DNA of 7,179 nucleotides from the NCBI GenBank assembly GCA_947629195.1, contig CANRCS010000051.1, positions 1 through 7,179 on the forward strand, given 5' to 3'. Source of the stretch: an uncultured Bacilli bacterium (GTDB lineage Bacteria > Bacillota_I > Bacilli_A > RF39 > UBA660). A model generated the notes under the pieces. It saw nothing but the letters and a program-made list of their open reading frames with translations, was not told where the DNA came from and made no database searches. Shown here piece by piece: positions 1 through 5,654 of the stretch (positions within the stretch are counted from its first letter, which is position 1; every line of letters starts with the position of its first letter). Position numbers and translations under genes: made by a program.

Positions 1-54
1 ATAAACATTTCTATCACTTCCTAAAAGTACGGGTATAAATTCTTGATTTTCCAT
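1..54 (-). CDS. Partial ATP-grasp ligase (carboxylate-amine ligase-like), N-terminus only
   Basis: Only the first 18 codons are in the window, reading MENQEFIPVLLGSDRNVY, and the frame stays open to the left edge. A strong Shine-Dalgarno sequence lies 7 nt upstream, which makes this a real gene start. The segment FIPVLLGSDxNVY resembles the N-terminus of Firmicutes ATP-grasp proteins annotated as carboxylate-amine ligase or D-aspartate ligase-like; these join an amino acid or amine to a carboxylate using ATP. That family call rests on a short match recalled from memory, and the catalytic ATP-grasp region is outside the window, so substrate and function are open. The gene begins 16 nt after the rlmH stop and is probably co-transcribed with it. 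Confidence 0.55.
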   Translation of the reverse strand, partial: MENQEFIPVLLGSDRNVY

Positions 55-60
55 AACTAT

Positions 61-68
61 TCTCCTTT
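61..68 (-). promoter_or_regulatory. Ribosome binding site of the partial ATP-grasp gene
   Basis: The minus strand reads AAAGGAGA, with 7 nt between GGAG and the ATG at 52-54. It is close to the Firmicutes consensus and is the main evidence that a gene starts here, since only 18 codons are visible. Confidence 0.75.
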
Positions 69-70
69 AA

Positions 71-529
71 TTATTTATGATATGTTTCGTTATTTAATAT
101 TTTAAATGCTCTATATATTTGTTCTAATAACATAACTCTGAAAAGTTGATGTGGGAATGTTAATTTTGAAAAAGATAAGGAATAATTAGATAGTTTTTTA
201 ATATCTTCATGTAGACCGCATGAACCACCTATTATAAAAGTTATATTGCTATTTTGAGTAGTAAATATATTATCTATTTTTTTTGATAATTCTACTGAAT
301 CTAACATTTTTCCATCTATTTCTAAAGTTATTATGTAATCTTTATTATTAATATATTTTAGTAATTTATCTTTTTCTTTTTGTAATGTTATATTTGGATT
401 ATCTGTTGCTTCATCATTTACTTCAATTATTTCTAATTTGCTATATTTACTTATTCTTTTTTTATATTCTTCTATCGCACTATTAAGGTATGTTTCTTTT
501 ATTTTTCCAACACAAATTATTTTTATCAT
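71..529 (-). CDS. rlmH: 23S rRNA (pseudouridine(1915)-N(3))-methyltransferase RlmH
   Basis: RlmH is a small SPOUT-class methyltransferase that uses S-adenosylmethionine to methylate pseudouridine 1915 in helix 69 of 23S rRNA, in the assembled ribosome. The protein is 152 residues, slightly under the usual 155-160, and is complete. The N-terminus MIKIICVGKIKE and the segment YSKLEIIEVNDE (29-40) match the family. The SAM-binding knot is clear: FIIGGSCGL at 98-106, SKLTFPHQ at 121-128, EQIYRA at 136-141, and the invariant C-terminal YHK at 150-152. The ATG lies 1 nt past the walJ stop, with AGAGG at 536-540 six nt upstream, so translation is probably coupled to walJ. Adjacency to walJ is seen in many Firmicutes, usually with htrA between them; htrA is absent here. 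The function is firmly predicted from conserved motifs. Confidence 0.97.
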   Translation of the reverse strand: MIKIICVGKIKETYLNSAIEEYKKRISKYSKLEIIEVNDEATDNPNITLQKEKDKLLKYINNKDYIITLEIDGKMLDSVELSKKIDNIFTTQNSNITFIIGGSCGLHEDIKKLSNYSLSFSKLTFPHQLFRVMLLEQIYRAFKILNNETYHK

Positions 530-530
530 T

Positions 531-1286
531 TTATACCTCTATTAGTATGCTTTCCTTTTGTTTTGCTACCATAATATTATTTATGTGTTTATTTTCTTTT
601 TCAAGTGCATTATATAAACTTTCAAGTGCTTTTTCTTCAGTATTATTATCTTCTGATAAATGGGCTAAAATAATATGTGATGTTTGTTCACCTGTTAGTT
701 TTGATAAATAATATGAACTATCTTTATTTGACAAATGACCTTTATCTCCTAGTATTCTTTGTTTTAAATAGTATGGATATTTTCCATCTATTAACATTTC
801 CAAATCGTGATTACTTTCAAAGATATATACATTTTTATTATATATATCTTTGAAATATTTTTTATTTATATATCCTGTATCTGTTATATATACTAATTCT
901 TTATCTGCTTTTATGACAAATCCCATAGAGTCATTTGTATCGTGTGATGTTTTGATAACATTAATTTTTATGTCATTAATAATTATATTCTCACTTTCAA
1001 TAAATTCGTGATTTACTATATTTAATCCTAATTCATCATACATTATCTTACTTAAATAAATTTTCGTATTATGTTTTTTTATAAAGGTTTTAAGTCCTCC
1101 TACATGGTCTATATGTGTATGGGTAATTAATATTGCATCTATATCATCAATATTAACTCCAATTTCATCTAATTTTTTAGTGAGCGCTAATTGAGATATT
1201 CCTAAATCTATTAATATTTTTGTATTTTTGTACTCAATGTATGTTGAATTTCCTTTTGAACCACTTGCTAAAACTACTATTTTCAT
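531..1286 (-). CDS. walJ: WalJ/YycJ-type metallo-beta-lactamase-fold hydrolase
   Basis: This is a cytoplasmic MBL-fold protein of 251 residues, close to the usual 260 of YycJ/WalJ. Members are annotated as metal-dependent phosphohydrolases or exonucleases and have been linked to coordinating cell division with DNA replication and to the WalRK wall-stress system; the physiological substrate is unsettled. It opens with the typical LASGSKGNSTYIE (7-19). The metal motif HTHIDH is at 56-61, with H115 (TSHD), D136 (YITDTG), ESNHD at 157-161, GHLSN at 183-187 and LAHLS at 207-211. All expected ligands are present, so it should be active. The start overlaps the M23 peptidase stop by 4 nt (ATGA), and GAGAGG at 1296-1301 precedes the ATG. 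It is not a true beta-lactamase: there is no signal peptide, and the flanking motifs are those of YycJ. Unusually, walR, walK, walH and walI are not next to it. Confidence 0.92.
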   Translation of the reverse strand: MKIVVLASGSKGNSTYIEYKNTKILIDLGISQLALTKKLDEIGVNIDDIDAILITHTHIDHVGGLKTFIKKHNTKIYLSKIMYDELGLNIVNHEFIESENIIINDIKINVIKTSHDTNDSMGFVIKADKELVYITDTGYINKKYFKDIYNKNVYIFESNHDLEMLIDGKYPYYLKQRILGDKGHLSNKDSSYYLSKLTGEQTSHIILAHLSEDNNTEEKALESLYNALEKENKHINNIMVAKQKESILIEV

Positions 1287-2749
1287 CTTTTTTGACCTCT
1301 CAAATATGGTAGTGGGTCATGTGATTCTCCGCCATGATATGGAGGACCACCTGTCCAAATTTCAAAGTGAAGGTGAGTACCTGTCGATTGTCCTGTATTA
1401 CCCATACCACCTATTACTTGTCCACGTGCAACAGTTTGACCTACTCTTACGTTTACTTTTGACATGTGTTCATATGCAGTATAATATCCATTATTGTGAT
1501 TAATTACTACATAGTTTCCCATGGCATTACTATATTTTGATTCATATACAACACCATTATTAGATGCATATATTGGTGAACCAAGACCTGTTCCTGCTAT
1601 ATCTAAACCACGGTGTAAGCGTCCCCATCTATAACCATATGGACTACTTAGAGTATAACCTTGAATTGTTGGCCATCCCCAACTACTTGTATCCCCAACA
1701 GTTGGCACTACTTTTCCACCTTTAACAATTATTGCATTTATTGCAGGTTTTAGTTGTTGACTACTAACATTAACAACGGTAATCATTTCACCATTTACAT
1801 ATCTTTCTTTTTTAGTAATTCTATCTAACCCATTTTCCCCTGCTTGTAGTTCGTATTCTTGACCTACAATCATAGTATCATCATATCTACTTTCAGTTTC
1901 ATAAGATTTTACACTATCTTCTACAACGTGTTTATCTACAATTAAGTTAAACTGTGGGTCGATTAATCCAATTACTACTTCTTGTCCTTGGAATAAAAGA
2001 TTATCTGCATCTGTGAATTCTGGATTTGCAATCAAAAATTCTTCAGGACTTAACATATTGTTAAATGCTACTTGAGTTATAGTATCTCCTGCTTGAACAG
2101 TATACGTTTTTTGTTTTTCAGTAGTTCCAAATAACAAGAATTTAGTTAATTCATCTACATCTGTAAATATATCATTATCTACTGAGATATAATCTTCTTT
2201 TATTGTTATATCTTCTTCAAATTGTATATTTTCTATTATTGAACCTGTTTCTTGTATTTGTAATTGTTTGTTATCTAAATATAATTCATAATCTTCTTCA
2301 TCAATAAATGCTTTTATACATTTATCCATTGCTTTAGTAAATACTTTTTTATCTAATGTGTATATTGTAGTATCTACATCTTCCCCTTTTATTGTTATTT
2401 TATATCCTTTTATTGTAAATGGTTTTAAATCTTTAATTTTATTATATACACTTCTTACACTTTCTACTTTACTATCATAAGTTTTATATGGTTTAATTTC
2501 TAAACCTTTTGGAGAATATACATTTTTAACATCATATTTTCTTTTTAGAGCCGTTTGTTGTTTATCAATATATAATTCTAATTCTTCTTTTGATTCAATA
2601 ACTCCTATATCTTCACCATCTAAATATACTTGATATACTTCTTTTACTACATTATCTGTGGTTCTACTTGTAAATCCAGTTATAAATAAAATACTTAGTA
2701 GTAAAATACCTGATATAAAAAATGGTATAGATTTTAATATTTTATTCAT
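1283..2749 (-). CDS. Membrane-anchored LysM-G5-M23 peptidoglycan endopeptidase
   Basis: This is a probable cell-wall hydrolase that cuts peptidoglycan peptide cross-links outside the cell. The protein is 488 residues counted from ATG 2747-2749. An N-terminal hydrophobic helix (about 7-26) acts as signal anchor, with no lipobox cysteine. An extracellular region (about 35-210) that I cannot assign follows. A LysM domain (about 214-261, YTVQAGDTI) binds glycan, then comes a G5 domain (about 279-347). The C-terminal LytM/M23 domain spans about 366-481. Its zinc ligands are H379 and D383 (HRGLD) and H461; H428 (YEHMS) and H459 (the first H of HLH) are the catalytic histidines, so the site is intact. 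The start is set by AGGAGG six nt upstream; in-frame ATGs at 2764 and 2755 precede or abut that site and lack their own. It overlaps dnaB by 8 nt and walJ by 4 nt, which implies coupled translation. Which bond it cuts is not shown. Confidence 0.9.
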   Translation of the reverse strand: MNKILKSIPFFISGILLLSILFITGFTSRTTDNVVKEVYQVYLDGEDIGVIESKEELELYIDKQQTALKRKYDVKNVYSPKGLEIKPYKTYDSKVESVRSVYNKIKDLKPFTIKGYKITIKGEDVDTTIYTLDKKVFTKAMDKCIKAFIDEEDYELYLDNKQLQIQETGSIIENIQFEEDITIKEDYISVDNDIFTDVDELTKFLLFGTTEKQKTYTVQAGDTITQVAFNNMLSPEEFLIANPEFTDADNLLFQGQEVVIGLIDPQFNLIVDKHVVEDSVKSYETESRYDDTMIVGQEYELQAGENGLDRITKKERYVNGEMITVVNVSSQQLKPAINAIIVKGGKVVPTVGDTSSWGWPTIQGYTLSSPYGYRWGRLHRGLDIAGTGLGSPIYASNNGVVYESKYSNAMGNYVVINHNNGYYTAYEHMSKVNVRVGQTVARGQVIGGMGNTGQSTGTHLHFEIWTGGPPYHGGESHDPLPYLRGQKR

Positions 2750-4100
2750 TGACATCCTCCTCATCTACTTTTTTCTCATAATTTGTAAATGTAGAATAGT
2801 TTCTTTTAAATAATAATTCTATTGTATCTGTTGCTCCATTACGATGTTTTGCGATAATTAGTTCACTCAAACTTATATCAGGATGTATGGCAGCTTTTTT
2901 ATTGTAGTAATCATCTCTATATAGGAAACCAACTATATCTGCATCTTGTTCGATTGAACCAGATTCTCTTAAATCGCTCATTATAGGTCTTTTATCATCA
3001 CGAAGTTCCACAGCACGAGATAATTGAGCTAGAGCAATTACTGGAACGTTAAGTTCTAGTGCCATAGTTTTAAGCAATCTTGAAATTTCTGAAACTTCTT
3101 GTTGACGGTTACCAGCATATTTTGGTGAACCTGACAATAATTGTAAGTAGTCGATTATTACTACTCCAAGACCATCATCAGATGAGGCTAATCTTCTACA
3201 TTTAGCTCGTATTTCATTGGCAGTTAATCCTGGTGTGTCATCTATATACATTTTTGAATCTGCTAATATACTGATTGCTTCACTTATTCCCTCCCAATCT
3301 TTTGAATCTAAGTTACCAGTTCTTATTTTAGTACCTTCAACTTGTCCAATTGATGAAAGCATACGCATAGCAAGTTGTTCTGCACTCATTTCTAGGTTGA
3401 ATAAAGCAACAGTTTTACCAGAATTTATTGCAATGTTGGTTGCTAGATTAAGAGCAAATGCAGTTTTACCCATAGCAGGACGAGCAGCAATAACAATAAA
3501 TTCGCTACCATGTAATCCTGATGTTAAATTATCTAAATCGTGAAATCCAGTTGCAATTCCTGTTATGTTACCTTCATTTTTTGCAAGTTCTTCTAGTATC
3601 ATTTGTGCACTTGTAACAACTTGTCCTATACTTTTAAATTCACTTGCTCTCCTATTTTTAATTACATTTAAAATCTTCTTTTCAGCATCATCTAATATTT
3701 CATTAGTTGAATCATTTGCTTCATAACTTGTCGTAGTTATTTCTGTTGATACTTCTATTAATCTTCTAAGAATAGCTTTATCTCTTACAATTTCAATATA
3801 ATAATCAACGTTTGCGGCAGATGGAACTGAGTTTACCACTTCAGTTATATATTCTACTCCACCTATTTTATCTAAATATTTTTTACTATTTAATGCTTCT
3901 ATTACAGTTGTTAAATCTATCGGTTTTTTCTCATCATATAATTCTTTTATTACTTCAAAAATTTTAGCATGACTATCTAAATAGAATAATTCTGGGTATA
4001 ATTCTTCTGTTGCCCTATTTATTGCATATTTAGATAAAAACATCGAACCTATAACTGATTGTTCTGCATCTATACTATGTGGTAAAACTCTTTCTTGCAT
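2742..4100 (-). CDS. dnaB: Replicative DNA helicase DnaB (DnaC in Bacillus naming)
   Basis: DnaB is the hexameric ATP-dependent 5'-3' helicase that unwinds DNA at the replication fork and binds primase. From ATG 4098-4100 the protein is 452 residues, the normal size. The N-terminal domain starts LPHSIDAEQSVIGSMF (about 6-21), and the linker region follows to about 170. The RecA-like domain has the Walker A motif ARPAMGKT (206-213, K212), the conserved glutamate in NLEMS (E237), Walker B VVIIDYLQLL (313-322), the H4 loop ALAQLSR (356-362) and the arginine-finger region KHRNG (418-422). The 206-213 motif is uninterrupted, so there is no intein at this frequent insertion site. An upstream in-frame GTG at 4110-4112 overlaps the AAGGTGA ribosome binding site and is therefore unlikely. 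The gene sits 18 nt after rplI, the usual rplI-dnaB pairing of Firmicutes. Confidence 0.97.
   Translation of the reverse strand: MQERVLPHSIDAEQSVIGSMFLSKYAINRATEELYPELFYLDSHAKIFEVIKELYDEKKPIDLTTVIEALNSKKYLDKIGGVEYITEVVNSVPSAANVDYYIEIVRDKAILRRLIEVSTEITTTSYEANDSTNEILDDAEKKILNVIKNRRASEFKSIGQVVTSAQMILEELAKNEGNITGIATGFHDLDNLTSGLHGSEFIVIAARPAMGKTAFALNLATNIAINSGKTVALFNLEMSAEQLAMRMLSSIGQVEGTKIRTGNLDSKDWEGISEAISILADSKMYIDDTPGLTANEIRAKCRRLASSDDGLGVVIIDYLQLLSGSPKYAGNRQQEVSEISRLLKTMALELNVPVIALAQLSRAVELRDDKRPIMSDLRESGSIEQDADIVGFLYRDDYYNKKAAIHPDISLSELIIAKHRNGATDTIELLFKRNYSTFTNYEKKVDEEDVNE
2756..2761 (-). promoter_or_regulatory. Ribosome binding site fixing the M23 peptidase start
   Basis: AGGAGG lies inside the last codons of dnaB, six nt upstream of ATG 2747-2749. 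It overlaps or abuts the two earlier in-frame ATGs (2762-2764 and 2753-2755), which therefore cannot use it. This shortens the peptidase by five residues relative to the longest open frame. Confidence 0.8.
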
Positions 4101-4108
4101 TATTACAC

Positions 4109-4115
4109 TCACCTT
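4109..4115 (-). promoter_or_regulatory. Ribosome binding site fixing the dnaB start
   Basis: AAGGTGA matches the 3' part of the extended anti-Shine-Dalgarno complement (AGGTGA) and ends 8 nt before ATG 4098-4100. The alternative GTG start at 4110-4112 is embedded in this sequence, which argues for the ATG. The fit is moderate, weaker than that of rplI. Confidence 0.6.
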
Positions 4116-4118
4116 ACA

Positions 4119-4565
4119 TTAATTTTCTTTTATTACTTGTACCTTAATTTGAGCTACAACATCTTTTCTAAGCTCTATATTGATAATATGAAATCCTAAA
4201 CTTGTAATAGGATTTGAAAGTTTTATTTTTTTCTTGTCTATCTTTATTCCATGTTTACTTAATTCTTCACTAATTTGTTTAGTAGAAATACTACCAAATA
4301 CTTGGTCTTGTTTTCCAGTTTTTAATTTAAATACAATATTTATTTTAGATAATTTATCTTTAATTTTTAAATTTTCTAATTTATCTTGTTCATCTTTTTC
4401 TTTTTCTAATTTATTTTGAGTATCTAATCTTTTTTTACTCGTTTCTGTCAAAGCAACTGCATATCCATTTTTGATTAGATAATTTTGTGCATATCCTGCT
4501 TTTACTTCTTTTATTTCATTTTTCTTTCCTTGACCTCTTACATCTTTTATAAAAATTACTTTCAT
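4119..4565 (-). CDS. rplI: 50S ribosomal protein L9
   Basis: L9 binds 23S rRNA near the base of the L1 stalk and helps maintain translational fidelity. The protein is 148 residues, the usual length. The N-terminal rRNA-binding domain (1 to about 45) carries KDVRGQGKKNEIKEVKAGYA and NYLIKNGYAV, matching the family pattern ending in GYARNYLIPKGLAV. A long, lysine-rich charged helix (about 43-75) links to the C-terminal domain (about 76-148), which contains VFGSISTKQISEEL (89-102) and the DKKKIKL-type strand (about 110-116). A very strong Shine-Dalgarno sequence, AGGAGG at 4573-4578, lies 7 nt upstream, as expected for a highly expressed ribosomal gene. It overlaps the TAG stop of the preceding DHH gene. 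The gdpP-rplI-dnaB order is a classic Firmicutes arrangement. Confidence 0.97.
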   Translation of the reverse strand: MKVIFIKDVRGQGKKNEIKEVKAGYAQNYLIKNGYAVALTETSKKRLDTQNKLEKEKDEQDKLENLKIKDKLSKINIVFKLKTGKQDQVFGSISTKQISEELSKHGIKIDKKKIKLSNPITSLGFHIINIELRKDVVAQIKVQVIKEN

Positions 4566-4572
4566 ATCAAAA

Positions 4573-4578
4573 CCTCCT
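4573..4578 (-). promoter_or_regulatory. Ribosome binding site of rplI overlapping the upstream stop
   Basis: The minus strand reads TAGGAGG, in which TAG (4577-4579) is the stop of the DHH phosphodiesterase gene and AGGAGG is the rplI ribosome binding site, 7 nt before ATG. Ribosomes ending the upstream gene would sit on the rplI initiation region, so translational coupling is plausible. Confidence 0.8.
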
Positions 4579-5569
4579 ATTGTTTTGAATTTTTATTTAT
4601 TATTTTCAATAATTCTTTTTTTGCATCAAGTAGATTTGTATTATACATTTGACAAGCTGCTTCGGTTTTATGTCCTCCACCACTTAATTTTTCCATTATT
4701 TTTTGTACGTTTATATCACCTAATGACCTTGCGCTTATTCCAATTATATTAGTGTTGATTTTACCAATACAAAATGATGCTTCGATATTATCAAATTGAA
4801 GTAGACTATCTGCGATTTTAGCTAGTTGTTCTTTGTTATATATTTCTGTTTTTTTACCAACTGCAATCGCATATATTCCATTTATTATCTCAGTGTTAAA
4901 TATTATTTTTTGCATATCGATATATTGTTTTAAATCTTCTTTTAATAAATATTGAACTTCTTTTGTTTCTGCTCCTTGTTTAGTAAGTTTTGCAGCAACT
5001 TCATGAGTTCTTTCTGTTGTTCTAATTGTAAAATTTGAAGTATCTAGTGTTAATCCTGCTAACATTAAGGTTGCTATATAATTAGGTATATCAATATCTT
5101 CATTTGATAGTAAATCATATACCATTTCAGTAGCGCTAGATGCTTTATCATCAATATATTTTATTAAACAATTGTTAATAACATCTTTCCCTTCTATATG
5201 ATGGTCTATCACTATTATATTTTTTGAAGATTTATATATATCAGGATTTTGTGACATTTCTTTTTTATGATGGTCTAAAAGAATTAATAATGTATTAGAA
5301 TCTACTTCAATATTATTTAAACTTTTAATATCTATATTAGTATTTAAACTTTTTAATTTTTGAATTGCTCTTTTAGTTCCTAACTCTACATTTGTTTCAT
5401 CTATATTTATATATACTTCTTTGTTTAAATGTTCTAAAAATATATATAGACCTACACAAGATGCAAGGGCATCTAAATCTATCTCATTATGTGGGATTAA
5501 TACTATTTTTTCATACTCTTTTAAAGTTTCAATAAATGCATCATAAAATTTCTGTCTTCTTATCCTCAT
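4577..5569 (-). CDS. Stand-alone GdpP-type DHH/DHHA1 phosphodiesterase (probable c-di-AMP hydrolase)
   Basis: This is a Mn-dependent DHH-family phosphodiesterase of 330 residues. Family members hydrolyse cyclic di-AMP or short oligonucleotides such as pApA. The DHH domain carries H27-x3-D31-x-D33, D99 (LLDHH), the canonical D122-H123-H124 (VIDHH) followed by ASSATE, and D176 (LTLDTSNF). The DHHA1 domain has ISARSLGDINVQ (about 278-289) and GGGH at 297-300. These segments, and TIRTTERTHEVA (about 181-192), look more like the C-terminal half of GdpP (YybT) than NrnA. The place directly before rplI-dnaB is also that of gdpP. Full GdpP is about 650 residues with two membrane helices, PAS and a degenerate GGDEF domain; all are missing, so this should be a soluble enzyme. 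The start is set by AAAGG 8 nt upstream and a promoter just before. Substrate c-di-AMP is inferred; pApA or nanoRNA remain possible. Confidence 0.85.
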   Translation of the reverse strand: MRIRRQKFYDAFIETLKEYEKIVLIPHNEIDLDALASCVGLYIFLEHLNKEVYINIDETNVELGTKRAIQKLKSLNTNIDIKSLNNIEVDSNTLLILLDHHKKEMSQNPDIYKSSKNIIVIDHHIEGKDVINNCLIKYIDDKASSATEMVYDLLSNEDIDIPNYIATLMLAGLTLDTSNFTIRTTERTHEVAAKLTKQGAETKEVQYLLKEDLKQYIDMQKIIFNTEIINGIYAIAVGKKTEIYNKEQLAKIADSLLQFDNIEASFCIGKINTNIIGISARSLGDINVQKIMEKLSGGGHKTEAACQMYNTNLLDAKKELLKIINKNSKQ

Positions 5570-5577
5570 AGTATCAA

Positions 5578-5582
5578 CCTTT
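5578..5582 (-). promoter_or_regulatory. Ribosome binding site fixing the DHH phosphodiesterase start
   Basis: AAAGG lies 8 nt upstream of ATG 5567-5569. The longer in-frame start at 5633-5635 has no such site, lies inside the terminator hairpin and is upstream of the predicted transcription start. Translation from 5569 is therefore strongly preferred. Confidence 0.75.
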
Positions 5583-5597
5583 CTATATGTATATTTA

Positions 5598-5627
5598 ATT
5601 ATACTATAAAATAGAAAAAATTGTAAT
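5598..5627 (-). promoter_or_regulatory. Predicted sigma-A promoter of the DHH-rplI-dnaB operon
   Basis: A perfect -10 box, TATAAT, is at 5598-5603 on the minus strand. A -35-like ATTACA (5622-5627, four of six matches to TTGACA) lies 18 nt upstream. Transcription would start near 5591 and leave a leader of about 20 nt before the ATG at 5569, containing the ribosome binding site. The -35 element lies within one arm of the upstream terminator. The -10 is convincing, but in such AT-rich DNA the -35 is less certain. Confidence 0.55.
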
Positions 5628-5644
5628 GAGTACATTACAATTTT
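5615..5644 (-). terminator. Rho-independent terminator of the oxidoreductase gene
   Basis: A perfect 12-bp inverted repeat (AAAATTGTAATG and CATTACAATTTT, loop TACT) occupies 5617-5644 and is followed on the minus strand by further T residues (5615-5616), giving a six-T run. It lies 10 nt after the stop of the oxidoreductase. The stem is AT-rich, but its perfect pairing, position and T-run fit an intrinsic terminator. It may be leaky because GC content is low. Confidence 0.8.
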
Positions 5645-5654
5645 ATATACTAAT

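Noticed and set aside
490..711. Plus-strand open frame of 73 codons
   Set aside because: It lies antisense to the rlmH 5' end and walJ 3' end, has low-complexity F/S/L-rich content typical of the reverse strand of AT-rich genes, and shows no ribosome binding site or recognisable motif.
1283..1286. Mycoplasma-type code with TGA as tryptophan
   Set aside because: TGA is the stop of the M23 gene in an ATGA overlap with walJ; conserved tryptophans, such as in SWGWP of the peptidase, are encoded by TGG.
1228..1503. Plus-strand open frame of 91 codons
   Set aside because: It is antisense to the walJ start and the conserved M23 catalytic domain, whose motifs explain the sequence; no family resemblance.
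3217..3543. Plus-strand open frame of 108 codons
   Set aside because: It is the antisense shadow of the conserved RecA-like domain of dnaB; the coding signal is clearly on the minus strand.
2742..4100. Intein in dnaB
   Set aside because: DnaB is a frequent intein host, but the protein is of normal length and the Walker A and later motifs are contiguous.
4234..4419. Plus-strand open frame of 61 codons
   Set aside because: It is antisense to rplI; the hydrophobic content arises from the reverse complement of lysine/glutamate-rich codons.
5570..5635. 22-residue hydrophobic N-terminal extension of the DHH phosphodiesterase, which could mimic a membrane anchor
   Set aside because: Its ATG is in the terminator hairpin, no ribosome binding site precedes it, and the predicted promoter and the AAAGG site lie downstream of it. 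It is non-coding regulatory DNA read in frame by chance.
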